7,005 nucleotides of DNA, taken from Deltaproteobacteria bacterium UBA7527. GTDB taxonomy: Bacteria; Desulfobacterota; Syntrophorhabdia; Syntrophorhabdales; Syntrophorhabdaceae. The position numbers and the translations under genes were made by a program. The notes under the pieces are model-generated. The model had not been told where the DNA came from, searched no databases, and saw only the letters and a list, made by a program, of their open reading frames with translations. The DNA lies in NCBI GenBank assembly GCA_002478225.1, contig DLMV01000032.1:67114-74118 (forward strand), in the 5' to 3' direction. Position 1 is the stretch's first letter. The number at the start of each line of letters is the position of its first letter. Below are positions 1-5,564 of the stretch, one piece after another.

Positions 1-27
1 GAACATAGGGAGGAAGGTTAACACATT

Positions 28-282
28 ATGGAAGTTTTCAGCATAAAAAGAGATGTTTTTAGCGAAAATAAGATTGAGGAACTTGAAGAAAAGATTGACA
101 AACTGATAGAAAACTATAAAATTATTAAAGATGAAAATGAAAAACTTAATGTTAAACTTAAATCTATTGAGGGTAACGATAAGAATATACAAGAGAAAAT
201 GGATGAGATAAAAAAAGAAAGAGAGGTTCTCATCGATAAGGTTACGAAGATTTTAGAAAAAGTTGAAAAAGTAGAGATATGA
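28..282 (+). CDS. Small coiled-coil protein, ZapB-like
   Basis: An 84-residue cytoplasmic protein with no signal peptide or membrane segment. From about residue 14 to the end it is almost entirely charged heptad-like sequence (Lys/Glu with regularly placed Ile, Leu and Val), so a continuous coiled coil is expected. A strong Shine-Dalgarno (AGGGAGGAAGG, 7-17) lies 10 bases before the ATG. It ends 9 bases before the zapA ATG, and the zapA ribosome site GAGGG overlaps its stop, so the two genes should be translationally linked. In many delta/Nitrospira-type genomes a short coiled-coil gene of this kind precedes zapA and is annotated ZapB or ZapB-like, a component of the FtsZ-ring-associated network. 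Sequence identity to ZapB cannot be shown here because coiled coils are low complexity. The role is inferred from position, size and fold. The AT-rich composition mostly reflects Lys/Glu/Ile codons. Confidence 0.8.
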   Translation: MEVFSIKRDVFSENKIEELEEKIDKLIENYKIIKDENEKLNVKLKSIEGNDKNIQEKMDEIKKEREVLIDKVTKILEKVEKVEI

Positions 283-291
283 GGGTAAAAT

Positions 292-582
292 ATGGAGAAA
301 AAAGTTGAAGTAACCATTTTAAAGCAGCCATTTACTTTTGTAGGAGAAGATGAGGACAGGATCAAAAGGGATGCACGTTATGTGAACGAGAAGATAGAAT
401 ATGCGATCAACCGGTATGGCATTGTCAACACATTGAACGCAGTGATCATGGCATTTATGGAAGTGACCGATGAGTATCTCGAGATGAAGAGGCAGGCAGA
501 GGTTGTTGAAGGAAGGACGTTAAGACTTATAAAAAAGTTTGAGAACATAGATGTTCCCTGCAGTGTACGTGATAAACGGTAG
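292..582 (+). CDS. zapA: Cell division protein ZapA
   Basis: A 96-residue ZapA-family protein. ZapA binds FtsZ in the cytoplasm and bundles its protofilaments at the Z-ring. The N-terminal half shows the family pattern: a VEVTILKQPFTF beta strand, then an acidic D/E-rich stretch leading into RDARYVNEKIEYAI, the conserved first helix. The second half (from about residue 47, NAVIMAFMEVTDEYLEMKRQ) is the long dimerisation helix. Length is normal for the family. Start at the ATG preceded by GAGGG, 6 bases upstream and overlapping the previous stop. The last eight codons (residues 89-96, PCSVRDKR) and the stop also form the 5' strand of the 6S RNA closing stem, so the C-terminal tail may be shaped by RNA pairing rather than protein function. 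Downstream 6S RNA is also the neighbour of zapA in Escherichia coli. Confidence 0.95.
   Translation: MEKKVEVTILKQPFTFVGEDEDRIKRDARYVNEKIEYAINRYGIVNTLNAVIMAFMEVTDEYLEMKRQAEVVEGRTLRLIKKFENIDVPCSVRDKR
506..533 (+). promoter_or_regulatory. Candidate sigma70 promoter for 6S RNA, inside zapA
   Basis: TTGAAG (506-511) and TATAAA (528-533) are separated by 16 bases, which predicts a transcript start near 540. That is about 15 bases before the folded 6S RNA begins, consistent with a short precursor trimmed at its 5' end. It lies within zapA codons, so composition alone could produce it. The 6S RNA could instead be processed from a zapA transcript. Confidence 0.35.
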
Positions 583-726
583 GCTTAGAGCCAACACCTC
601 TTTAAGGGGAGCTTTCCCTTGTTGTTGTGTGCATGCTCGTTATTATAACGAGAAGCCTGATGCAACAATATGGCGCCCACTTTAACAAGAGGTTCAAGAC
701 ATACTGTTTACACGGCACCTGCGGGG
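556..726 (+). ncRNA. ssrS: 6S RNA, regulator of sigma70 RNA polymerase
   Basis: 6S RNA mimics an open promoter and sequesters housekeeping RNA polymerase, mainly in stationary phase. Several stretches match E. coli 6S as I recall it: GCATGCTCG (631-639), GAGAAGCCT (650-658) and GGTTCAAG (691-698). The fold is right. A long closing stem pairs 556-586 with 696-726 (about 28 pairs, including C556-G726 to G563-C719, C568-G714 to G571-C711 and T573-A710 to A581-T702). A central open region follows, with a small GGGA/TCCC hairpin (607-618) on its 5' side. The apical arm has TTGTTG/CAACAA and CTCGTTA (636-642) with TAACGAG (646-652). Size, about 171 nt, is typical. No T-run follows 726, so the 3' end is probably made by processing. 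Exact ends are estimated from pairing. The closing stem overlaps the end of zapA. Confidence 0.93.
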
Positions 727-889
727 CTAAAAATCCAGGGTTAGCGGCAGTAGAGAAAACAGAGGGTTGATATAAATATCATGTGCTTTCACGGAGGTTT
801 TAAAACTCCTTTCATATAGATGTAAGTACCCCCTCTCTTCTTTATCTTCCTAACCCCTGTGTTAATAGATTTTTACCTTAGGGGGAATT
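727..889 (+). promoter_or_regulatory. Structured rny leader / intergenic region, candidate cis-regulatory RNA
   Basis: No coding sequence is visible here. CAGGGTTAG (736-744) pairs with CTAACCCCTG (850-859) with one bulge. Inside that, AGAGGG (761-766) pairs with CCCTCT (831-836), and the purine-rich 752-759 matches the pyrimidine-rich 838-847 with small bulges, about 23 pairs in all. Within the enclosed part are two local inverted repeats: TGATAT/ATATCA (768-781) and GGAG...TTTTAAAACTCC (793-809). GCTAA (726-730) can instead pair with TTAGC (741-745). The C-tract CCCCCT (829-834) is also exactly complementary to the rny Shine-Dalgarno AGGGGG (880-885), and CCCCT (854-858) is complementary to AGGGG. 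Alternative folds could therefore hide or free the rny start. RNase genes in other bacteria are often controlled through their leaders. Function here is inference; it could also be a 6S 3' trailer or a separate small RNA. Confidence 0.4.
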
Positions 890-892
890 TTG
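880..892 (+). promoter_or_regulatory. Ribosome binding site and TTG start of rny
   Basis: AGGGGG (880-885) lies 4 bases before the TTG at 890. No ATG or GTG with a ribosome site gives a complete N-terminal membrane segment, and starting at this TTG yields the usual short hydrophobic anchor of RNase Y. The close spacing and weak start codon suggest modest, possibly regulated translation. Confidence 0.65.
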
Positions 893-2443
893 GATACAAT
901 AATAATTTCCGCAATCAGCTTTATAATAGCTGTTGTTATAGGGTTCGCGCTTGCCCGCCTTGTTCAGAAAAAAAAGATCGGCGAGTACGAAAAGATCGGA
1001 AAAAAGATACTGGAAGACGCCAAAAAAGAGGCTGACGTTCTCATACGGGAAGGCTCTCTCCAGGCTAAGGACATCGTCCTGCAGGCAAAAAATGAGCTTG
1101 AGCAGGAGATCAAGGCGAGAAGACAGGAGCTGCAAAATACGGAAAAAAGACTTGCCCAGAAAGAGTCGAACTTAGACAAGAAGATCGACCTTATCGACAA
1201 GAAGGAAGATGACCTGGCCAGGAAAGACCGTGAGATCGCGCAAAAGCAGTCCCTGCTCGATACAAAGATCAGGGAGAATGAATCGCTCATCATGAAAGGC
1301 AAAGAACGCCTGGAGAAGATATCGGGGCTTACAGCAGAAGAAGCAAAAAAGATGCTGATGCAGGCAATGGAAGACGAAGCAAAATACGAATCCATGAAGA
1401 TTATCAAAAAGATTGAGGAAGAGGCTAAGGAAAAGGCGGACAAAAAAGCGAAGGAGATCATTGCCTTTGCCATTCAGCGATACGCAGGCGATTATGTCGG
1501 AGAGGATACGGTATCTGTTGTGCCCCTTCCCAATGAAGAGATGAAGGGAAGGATAATCGGAAGGGAAGGCCGTAATATACGGGCGCTGGAGGCTGCCACC
1601 GGCGTAGATATCATTATTGACGATACGCCTGAGGCAGTGATCCTCTCCTGCTTTAATCCTGTGAGGAGAGAGGTGGCAAGGATATCTATTGAGCGTCTGA
1701 TCAGTGACGGAAGGATCCATCCAGCCAGGATCGAAGAGATCGTCTCGAAAGTTGCCGAAGAGATGGAGGAGAAGATAAAAGACTCCGGTGAACAGGCTGT
1801 TTTTGACCTCGGCATCCATAATGTCCATCCTGAGATCATCAAATTGCTCGGCAGGCTCAAGTTCAGGAGCAGCTATGCCCAGAACATATACCAGCACTCC
1901 CTTGAAGTTGCTTTTATCTGCGGCGCTATCGCTTCTGAACTAAGGATCAGCCCGAAGGATGCAAAGAGGGCAGGGCTGCTGCATGATATCGGCAAGGCGG
2001 TAGATCATGAGATAGAGGGTTCACATGCCACGATCGGGGCTGATCTTGCAAAAAAATACGGCGAGAACGAAGAGATCGTACATGCTATCCTTGCGCACCA
2101 CGAAGACGTTGAAACAATAAGCCTTCTCGACGTCATCGTCCAGGCTGCTGATGCGCTGTCAGGGGCGAGGCCAGGCGCCCGGAGGGAGATGCTTGAGACA
2201 TATATTAAAAGGCTTGATGAGCTCGAGCGCATAGCCAACGGCTTCCAGGGTGTGGAAAAGTCTTATGCCATACAGGCGGGCCGCGAGATACGCATCGTTG
2301 TGAACAGTGAAAAGATCAGCGATGACGGCATTAATGTCATATCACGAGACATCGCAAAGAAGATAGAGACAGACCTTTCATATCCGGGGCAGATAAAGGT
2401 TGTCGTGATCAGAGAGACCAGGGCAATAGAATATGCCAAATAA
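890..2443 (+). CDS. rny: Ribonuclease Y
   Basis: RNase Y is a membrane-anchored endoribonuclease that begins mRNA decay in many bacteria lacking RNase E, or alongside it. The 517-residue length is typical. Domains in order: one N-terminal membrane segment (about residues 3-24); a long charged coiled coil (about 30-190); a KH RNA-binding domain with GRIIGREGRN at 220-229; and a metal-dependent HD domain with H336, the H365-D366 pair in LLHDIGKA, H379, H403-H404 and D421 as the expected metal ligands. A conserved C-terminal region ends at 517. All key residues are present. Translation starts at TTG, justified by the ribosome site at 880-885 and a complete anchor. The next gene overlaps its 3' end by 11 nt. 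Several long antisense frames within it are shadows of the coiled-coil codons. Confidence 0.97.
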   Translation: MDTIIISAISFIIAVVIGFALARLVQKKKIGEYEKIGKKILEDAKKEADVLIREGSLQAKDIVLQAKNELEQEIKARRQELQNTEKRLAQKESNLDKKIDLIDKKEDDLARKDREIAQKQSLLDTKIRENESLIMKGKERLEKISGLTAEEAKKMLMQAMEDEAKYESMKIIKKIEEEAKEKADKKAKEIIAFAIQRYAGDYVGEDTVSVVPLPNEEMKGRIIGREGRNIRALEAATGVDIIIDDTPEAVILSCFNPVRREVARISIERLISDGRIHPARIEEIVSKVAEEMEEKIKDSGEQAVFDLGIHNVHPEIIKLLGRLKFRSSYAQNIYQHSLEVAFICGAIASELRISPKDAKRAGLLHDIGKAVDHEIEGSHATIGADLAKKYGENEEIVHAILAHHEDVETISLLDVIVQAADALSGARPGARREMLETYIKRLDELERIANGFQGVEKSYAIQAGREIRIVVNSEKISDDGINVISRDIAKKIETDLSYPGQIKVVVIRETRAIEYAK

Positions 2444-3209
2444 TATAAGGGTGCTTTTCCTTGGCGATGTTATCGGGAAGCCGGGGAGAAATGCGATTGA
2501 AAGATATATAAAGACCGCCATCGCTGATTTTTTTATCATTAACGGGGAGAATCTTGCAGGAGGAATAGGGGTTACGCCGACAACAGCTCTGGAAGTCCTT
2601 TCACACGGGATAGATGTGATCACTACTGGAAATCATGTCTGGAAGAAAAAGGAGATTTTCAGTTTCCTCATGGAGGAGCAGAGGGTGATACGCCCCTTGA
2701 ACTATCCCGACGGAACACCCGGCTTCGGCTACTCTCTTGTCCGGAAGAACGGGAAGTCTCTTTGTGTAGCCAATATAGAAGGCCGCATTTTCATGAACAC
2801 GCTCACGTGCCCCTTCCGCGCCATGGAAAGATTTCTGGAAGAGGCCGAAGGCGATGTCCCTATTGTCGTGGACTTCCATGCTGAAGCTACTTCTGAAAAG
2901 ATAGCTATGGGGTGGTTCCTTGACGGCAAGGTTTCTGCAGTTGTGGGCACCCATACCCACGTTCAGACAGCTGATGAAAAGATACTGCCGAAAGGTACTG
3001 GGTATATCACGGACGCAGGCATGACAGGCCCTGCGGACTCTGTGATAGGCATGGAAAAGAATGTCGTGCTCGAGAGGTTCTTGACCCAGCTGCCGCAGAA
3101 ATTTGAGGTAGGCAAAGACGATATAGAAGTGCAGGGCGTCATGATAACTATAGATAGTGCGAGCAGGAAATGCATTGCCATAGAAAGGGTGAGACAGAAA
3201 ATAGATTGA
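2433..3209 (+). CDS. ymdB: YmdB-family metallophosphodiesterase (TIGR00282)
   Basis: A 258-residue calcineurin-like phosphoesterase of the YmdB/TIGR00282 family, close to the family's usual 260 or so. Family members hydrolyse 2',3'-cyclic nucleotides in vitro. In Bacillus subtilis, YmdB affects biofilm and motility gene expression, and its gene lies next to rny. The dinuclear metal-site motifs are all visible: GDVIGKPGR (residues 11-19, with D12), NGEN (37-40), GNHVW (66-70, with N67 and H68), DFHAEATSEK (H149) and GTHTHVQTAD (H174 and H176). No signal peptide is seen, so it is cytoplasmic. The start is the ATG that overlaps the rny end by 11 nt; an in-frame GTG at 2451 is less likely because it leaves only four residues before the first metal motif. 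The Shine-Dalgarno is weak, so coupling to rny translation is likely. The physiological substrate is unknown. Confidence 0.93.
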   Translation: MPNNIRVLFLGDVIGKPGRNAIERYIKTAIADFFIINGENLAGGIGVTPTTALEVLSHGIDVITTGNHVWKKKEIFSFLMEEQRVIRPLNYPDGTPGFGYSLVRKNGKSLCVANIEGRIFMNTLTCPFRAMERFLEEAEGDVPIVVDFHAEATSEKIAMGWFLDGKVSAVVGTHTHVQTADEKILPKGTGYITDAGMTGPADSVIGMEKNVVLERFLTQLPQKFEVGKDDIEVQGVMITIDSASRKCIAIERVRQKID

Positions 3210-3217
3210 AGGTCAGG

Positions 3218-4459
3218 ATGAATATGGATATAGAAAGGGACATAGAGATCATTAAAAGAGGCGCGGTAGACCTCGTTAATGAGAATGAACTGAGGAATAA
3301 GCTCACAAAGGCAAAAGCGAACAAGAAGCCCCTCAGGGTCAAGCTCGGACTCGACCCCACAGCGCCCGACCTTCACCTCGGGCATACAGTCGTCCTTCAG
3401 AAGCTCAAACAATTTCAGGAACTTGGCCATACCGCGATCTTCCTAATCGGCGATTTCACCGGCATGATAGGAGACCCTACGGGCAGGATCGAGACAAGGC
3501 CGGCTCTCACAAAGGAAGAATTGCTCGTCAACGCAGAGACCTATAAGAAACAGGTGTTCAAGATCCTCGATCCTGAGAAGACAGAGGTGCGCTTTAACAG
3601 CGAATGGTTTGAAGCGATGAACGCTGCCGACATGATAAGGCTCTGTGCACAATACACGATGGCTCGCATGATGGAGCGTGAGGATTTCAGGAACAGGTAT
3701 CAGAGCAATCAGTCCATCAGCATCCACGAATTCCTGTATCCGCTCGTACAGGGCTATGATTCGGTCGCTCTTAATGCAGACGTGGAGCTCGGAGGTCATG
3801 ACCAGATCTTCAACCTTTTCGTCGGCAGAGACATCCAGAGATCGTACGGACAGGAATCTCAGGTGCTCGTTACCGTTCCGCTGCTCGAAGGCACCGACGG
3901 GATCAACAAGATGAGCAAGAGCTATGGAAATTACGTCGGCATTGACGAACCGCCTGACATCATGTTCGGCAAGCTGATGTCGATATCAGATGAGCTGATG
4001 CTGAAGTACTATGAACTTCTGAGCGATATATCCCTGGAAGAATTGAATGAATTAAAGAAGGATATTAACTCAGGAAACGTCCATCCTATGGATGCAAAAA
4101 TGAGTTTTGCGCATGAGATAATTAAGCGTTTTCATAGTCAGGAAGCTGCTTCCAAGGCTGAAATTGACTGGAAAAAAGCCCATCGAGAAAGGGGGATTCC
4201 CGAAGAAAGACCAAGGTTCCAGGTCCAACGACCCAGCGGAGGTTCAGTGTGGATACCAGGTCTTCTTAAAGATCACGGAATATTATCTTCTACTTCAGAA
4301 GGCAGACGTCTAATCGATGATGGGGCAATATCAATTACCGTAATATCGACAGAACCGCTCGTTAAATTAAAAGAAGAATCATGTTATGTGGAGAACGCTA
4401 AAGAACTTACTATTAAGGTTGGCAAAAAGAAATTTTTAACCTTTGACTTTATAGACTAA
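3218..4459 (+). CDS. tyrS: Tyrosyl-tRNA synthetase
   Basis: A 413-residue class I synthetase that attaches tyrosine to tRNA-Tyr in the cytoplasm. The catalytic Rossmann fold carries the HIGH-type motif HLGH (residues 53-56) and KMSKS (231-235), with tyrosine-pocket elements YPLVQGYDS (174-182) and GGHDQ (192-196). A C-terminal S4-like RNA-binding domain covers roughly 343-410. The sequence style matches the longer TyrZ-like bacterial subgroup rather than E. coli TyrS. An upstream in-frame ATG at 3170 lies inside the previous gene. I prefer ATG 3218, with GAAGG (3208-3212) 5 bases before it; ATG 3224 is almost as good. It starts 8 nt after the phosphodiesterase, so it is probably co-transcribed. 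From about 4020 on, GC drops from roughly 51 % to 40 % and codons shift to A/T-rich choices; the S4 part also looks diverged and slightly extended. Confidence 0.96.
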   Translation: MNMDIERDIEIIKRGAVDLVNENELRNKLTKAKANKKPLRVKLGLDPTAPDLHLGHTVVLQKLKQFQELGHTAIFLIGDFTGMIGDPTGRIETRPALTKEELLVNAETYKKQVFKILDPEKTEVRFNSEWFEAMNAADMIRLCAQYTMARMMEREDFRNRYQSNQSISIHEFLYPLVQGYDSVALNADVELGGHDQIFNLFVGRDIQRSYGQESQVLVTVPLLEGTDGINKMSKSYGNYVGIDEPPDIMFGKLMSISDELMLKYYELLSDISLEELNELKKDINSGNVHPMDAKMSFAHEIIKRFHSQEAASKAEIDWKKAHRERGIPEERPRFQVQRPSGGSVWIPGLLKDHGILSSTSEGRRLIDDGAISITVISTEPLVKLKEESCYVENAKELTIKVGKKKFLTFDFID

Positions 4460-4461
4460 TC

Positions 4462-4491
4462 TTGACGTGAGCATATTTTTTTGTTTATTAT
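4462..4491 (+). promoter_or_regulatory. Sigma70 promoter of tRNA-Asn
   Basis: TTGACG (4462-4467) and TATTAT (4486-4491) are 18 bases apart, five of six matches to each consensus hexamer. The predicted start, near 4498, is one base before the mature tRNA 5' end. The -35 box begins two bases after the tyrS stop, so the promoter fills the gap between the genes exactly. Confidence 0.75.
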
Positions 4492-4498
4492 AGTCCAT

Positions 4499-4572
4499 TC
4501 CCCGGTAGCTCAATCGGCAGTAGCGGCTGGCTGTTAACCAGTAGGTTGCAGGTTCGAGTCCTGCCCGGGGAG
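4499..4572 (+). tRNA. tRNA-Asn (anticodon GTT)
   Basis: A full cloverleaf can be drawn. The acceptor TCCCCGG (4499-4505) pairs with CCGGGGA (4565-4571), with discriminator G4572. The anticodon stem CTGG/CCAG encloses loop CTGTTAA with GTT at 4533-4535, which reads AAC and AAU. The T arm is GCAGG-TTCGAGT-CCTGC. The D stem is GCT/AGC plus one C-T mismatch at its inner end, because the D loop side reads GGCAGTAGC where GGCAGAGC is common; mismatches at that position are tolerated in tRNAs. CCA is not encoded, so a CCA-adding enzyme is needed. It has its own promoter immediately upstream. Confidence 0.96.
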
Positions 4573-4579
4573 CTTTTTT
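4565..4579 (+). terminator. Possible partial terminator after tRNA-Asn
   Basis: The GC-rich 3' acceptor strand runs into a six-T stretch (4574-4579). A dedicated hairpin is absent; the T arm and acceptor stem would have to serve. Termination is probably incomplete, since the next gene's ribosome site starts only four bases later. Confidence 0.35.
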
Positions 4580-4592
4580 GATCGGAGCAGCC

Positions 4593-5360
4593 ATGAAGAA
4601 GATAACCCTCACCTTCATCTGTAGCCTTTTATTTATCATTCAGACAGCCCACAGCAGCGAAAAGGCATTGGCAGACAATGCTCTCGCATATGTAATAAAG
4701 ACATTTGATTATAATCAGGACGGGATAGTGATCAAGCTAAGGTACCCTGAAATATCAGGATTTGACAATCAGTATCGTTCTATCAACAAGCAGATCATGA
4801 AAAGCATCTTAACGATCCGCTTTCCCGGCAAGGCCACAGCCCAAATCTTTAGCGATGCCAAAGACCTTGTGAATGGCATTAAAAGGTTTATTATGAGAAA
4901 CAATTTTAAAGGATATGAATTCTTTTCCGGCGTCGATGTGTTGTTTAATGCAAAGAACATCTTTACTGTGAAGGTTCTCAATTACGAGATGCCATATGGC
5001 GCTGCGAACGGACTGAACAGCCTTATATATCTGAATTTCGATGCCAACAAAGGAAAAAAACTCGCCATCAATGACTGTTTCTCAGATCCAGGATACCAGG
5101 AATTGGCCAGGAGAGGGAAGGATTTTTTCATGGAAAAGGCTAAAGCAGATGATGTGCTCGATCTTCTGGATAGCCAATTTTTGAACAAATTTTATCTTCC
5201 AGTAAACTTCGCCGTGACGGACAAAGGGGTCGAGTTTGCCTACCAGCAATACGAAATTGGTCCGCGACCGCTTGGCATGCCGACTTTCACCATTCCTCAC
5301 CCGGAGATAAGAACACTGATCGATAGAAGTTGCACATTGCAGCGGTATCTTTACCAATGA
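4593..5360 (+). CDS. Secreted DUF3298/DUF4163-type protein, function unknown
   Basis: A 255-residue exported protein. The N-terminus MKKITLTFICSLLFIIQTAHS is a typical signal peptide with probable cleavage after AHS (residue 21). No lipobox Cys follows, so a soluble periplasmic product is likely. The mature part resembles the pairing found in RsiV and PdaC-type proteins. An N-terminal DUF4163-like stretch (about 44-70, containing RYPEISGF) precedes a C-terminal DUF3298-like region (about 130-245), with LNFDANKGKKLAINDCF and VEFAYQQYEIGPRPLG near the usual FxFxxYEIxP motif. DUF3298 domains bind muramyl or peptidoglycan-related ligands in some characterised proteins, but that role is not shown here. 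I chose ATG 4593, which has GGAG 5 bases upstream, over an upstream TTG at 4578 that sits in the T-run. It follows tRNA-Asn by 20 nt and may rely on readthrough from the tRNA promoter. The domain call is from memory of motifs. Confidence 0.8.
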   Translation: MKKITLTFICSLLFIIQTAHSSEKALADNALAYVIKTFDYNQDGIVIKLRYPEISGFDNQYRSINKQIMKSILTIRFPGKATAQIFSDAKDLVNGIKRFIMRNNFKGYEFFSGVDVLFNAKNIFTVKVLNYEMPYGAANGLNSLIYLNFDANKGKKLAINDCFSDPGYQELARRGKDFFMEKAKADDVLDLLDSQFLNKFYLPVNFAVTDKGVEFAYQQYEIGPRPLGMPTFTIPHPEIRTLIDRSCTLQRYLYQ

Positions 5361-5391
5361 AAATGCAGAAAAATCTTTCCTTTTCAAATAA

Positions 5392-5420
5392 ACCGGCATA
5401 TACTACCAAAATAAGCCGGT
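5392..5420 (+). other. Inverted repeat after the DUF3298 gene
   Basis: ACCGGC (5392-5397) and GCCGGT (5415-5420) form a perfect 6-bp stem with a 17-base loop, extendable by two A-T pairs. No T-run follows directly. It may protect the 3' end of the upstream mRNA or help termination. Confidence 0.4.
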
Positions 5421-5426
5421 CGCTCA

Positions 5427-5467
5427 CTAAATGAAGAGCATAAATATTCTCATTCAGGTACCTTTTT
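5427..5467 (+). terminator. Probable terminator of the DUF3298 gene
   Basis: An imperfect stem of about nine pairs (5427-5438 with 5447-5457, one mismatch and one bulged A) is followed five bases later by TTTTT (5463-5467). The stem is AU-rich, so strength is doubtful. Confidence 0.35.
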
Positions 5468-5481
5468 CCCCTACATATGAT
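5453..5481 (+). promoter_or_regulatory. Weak candidate promoter for the RRM gene
   Basis: TTCAGG (5453-5458) and TATGAT (5476-5481) are 17 bases apart. The -10 matches five of six consensus bases, the -35 only three. It would start transcription near 5488 and give a leader of about 77 nt. Confidence 0.3.
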
Positions 5482-5491
5482 TTTCAGCCCC

Positions 5492-5521
5492 GAGATAGAC
5501 ATGCTGACCGCTCTCTATCTC
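5492..5521 (+). promoter_or_regulatory. Leader hairpin upstream of the RRM gene
   Basis: GAGATAGA (5492-5499) and TCTATCTC (5514-5521) are a perfect 8-bp inverted repeat around a 14-base loop, 43 bases before the RRM start. It would form just inside the predicted transcript. The motif CATATGA occurs on both sides (5474-5480 and 5531-5537). A role in autoregulation or temperature response is possible but only inferred. Confidence 0.45.
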
Positions 5522-5564
5522 CATACGAAGCATATGAATCAAAACCATTAAAACGGAGGTAGCG

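Noticed and set aside
543..556. LexA/SOS box reading of GAACATAGATGTTC
   Set aside because: The Gram-positive SOS box has four bases between GAAC and GTTC; here there are six, and nothing SOS-related is nearby.
964..1473. 169-residue minus-strand frame, Ser/Phe-rich
   Set aside because: It mirrors the Lys/Glu-rich coiled-coil codons of rny; such antisense frames are usual for this composition.
1172..1897. 241-residue minus-strand open frame within rny
   Set aside because: It is antisense to a clearly real RNase Y gene, has no recognisable domain or ribosome site, and is explained by the rny codon pattern.
3170..3217. Longer tyrS start at ATG 3170
   Set aside because: It lies within the end of the phosphodiesterase gene, lacks a ribosome site, and adds residues not typical of TyrRS; ATG 3218 has GAAGG in place.
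3209..3224. T-box or other tRNA-sensing leader for tyrS
   Set aside because: Only 8 nt separate tyrS from the previous gene, leaving no room for such a leader.
4499..4572. tRNA-Asn as an integration (att) site of a genomic island
   Set aside because: No integrase gene and no direct repeat of the tRNA 3' end is visible in the window.
4578..4592. TTG start for the secreted protein
   Set aside because: It sits in the T-run after the tRNA and would put five extra residues before a standard MKK signal peptide; ATG 4593 has GGAG at proper spacing.
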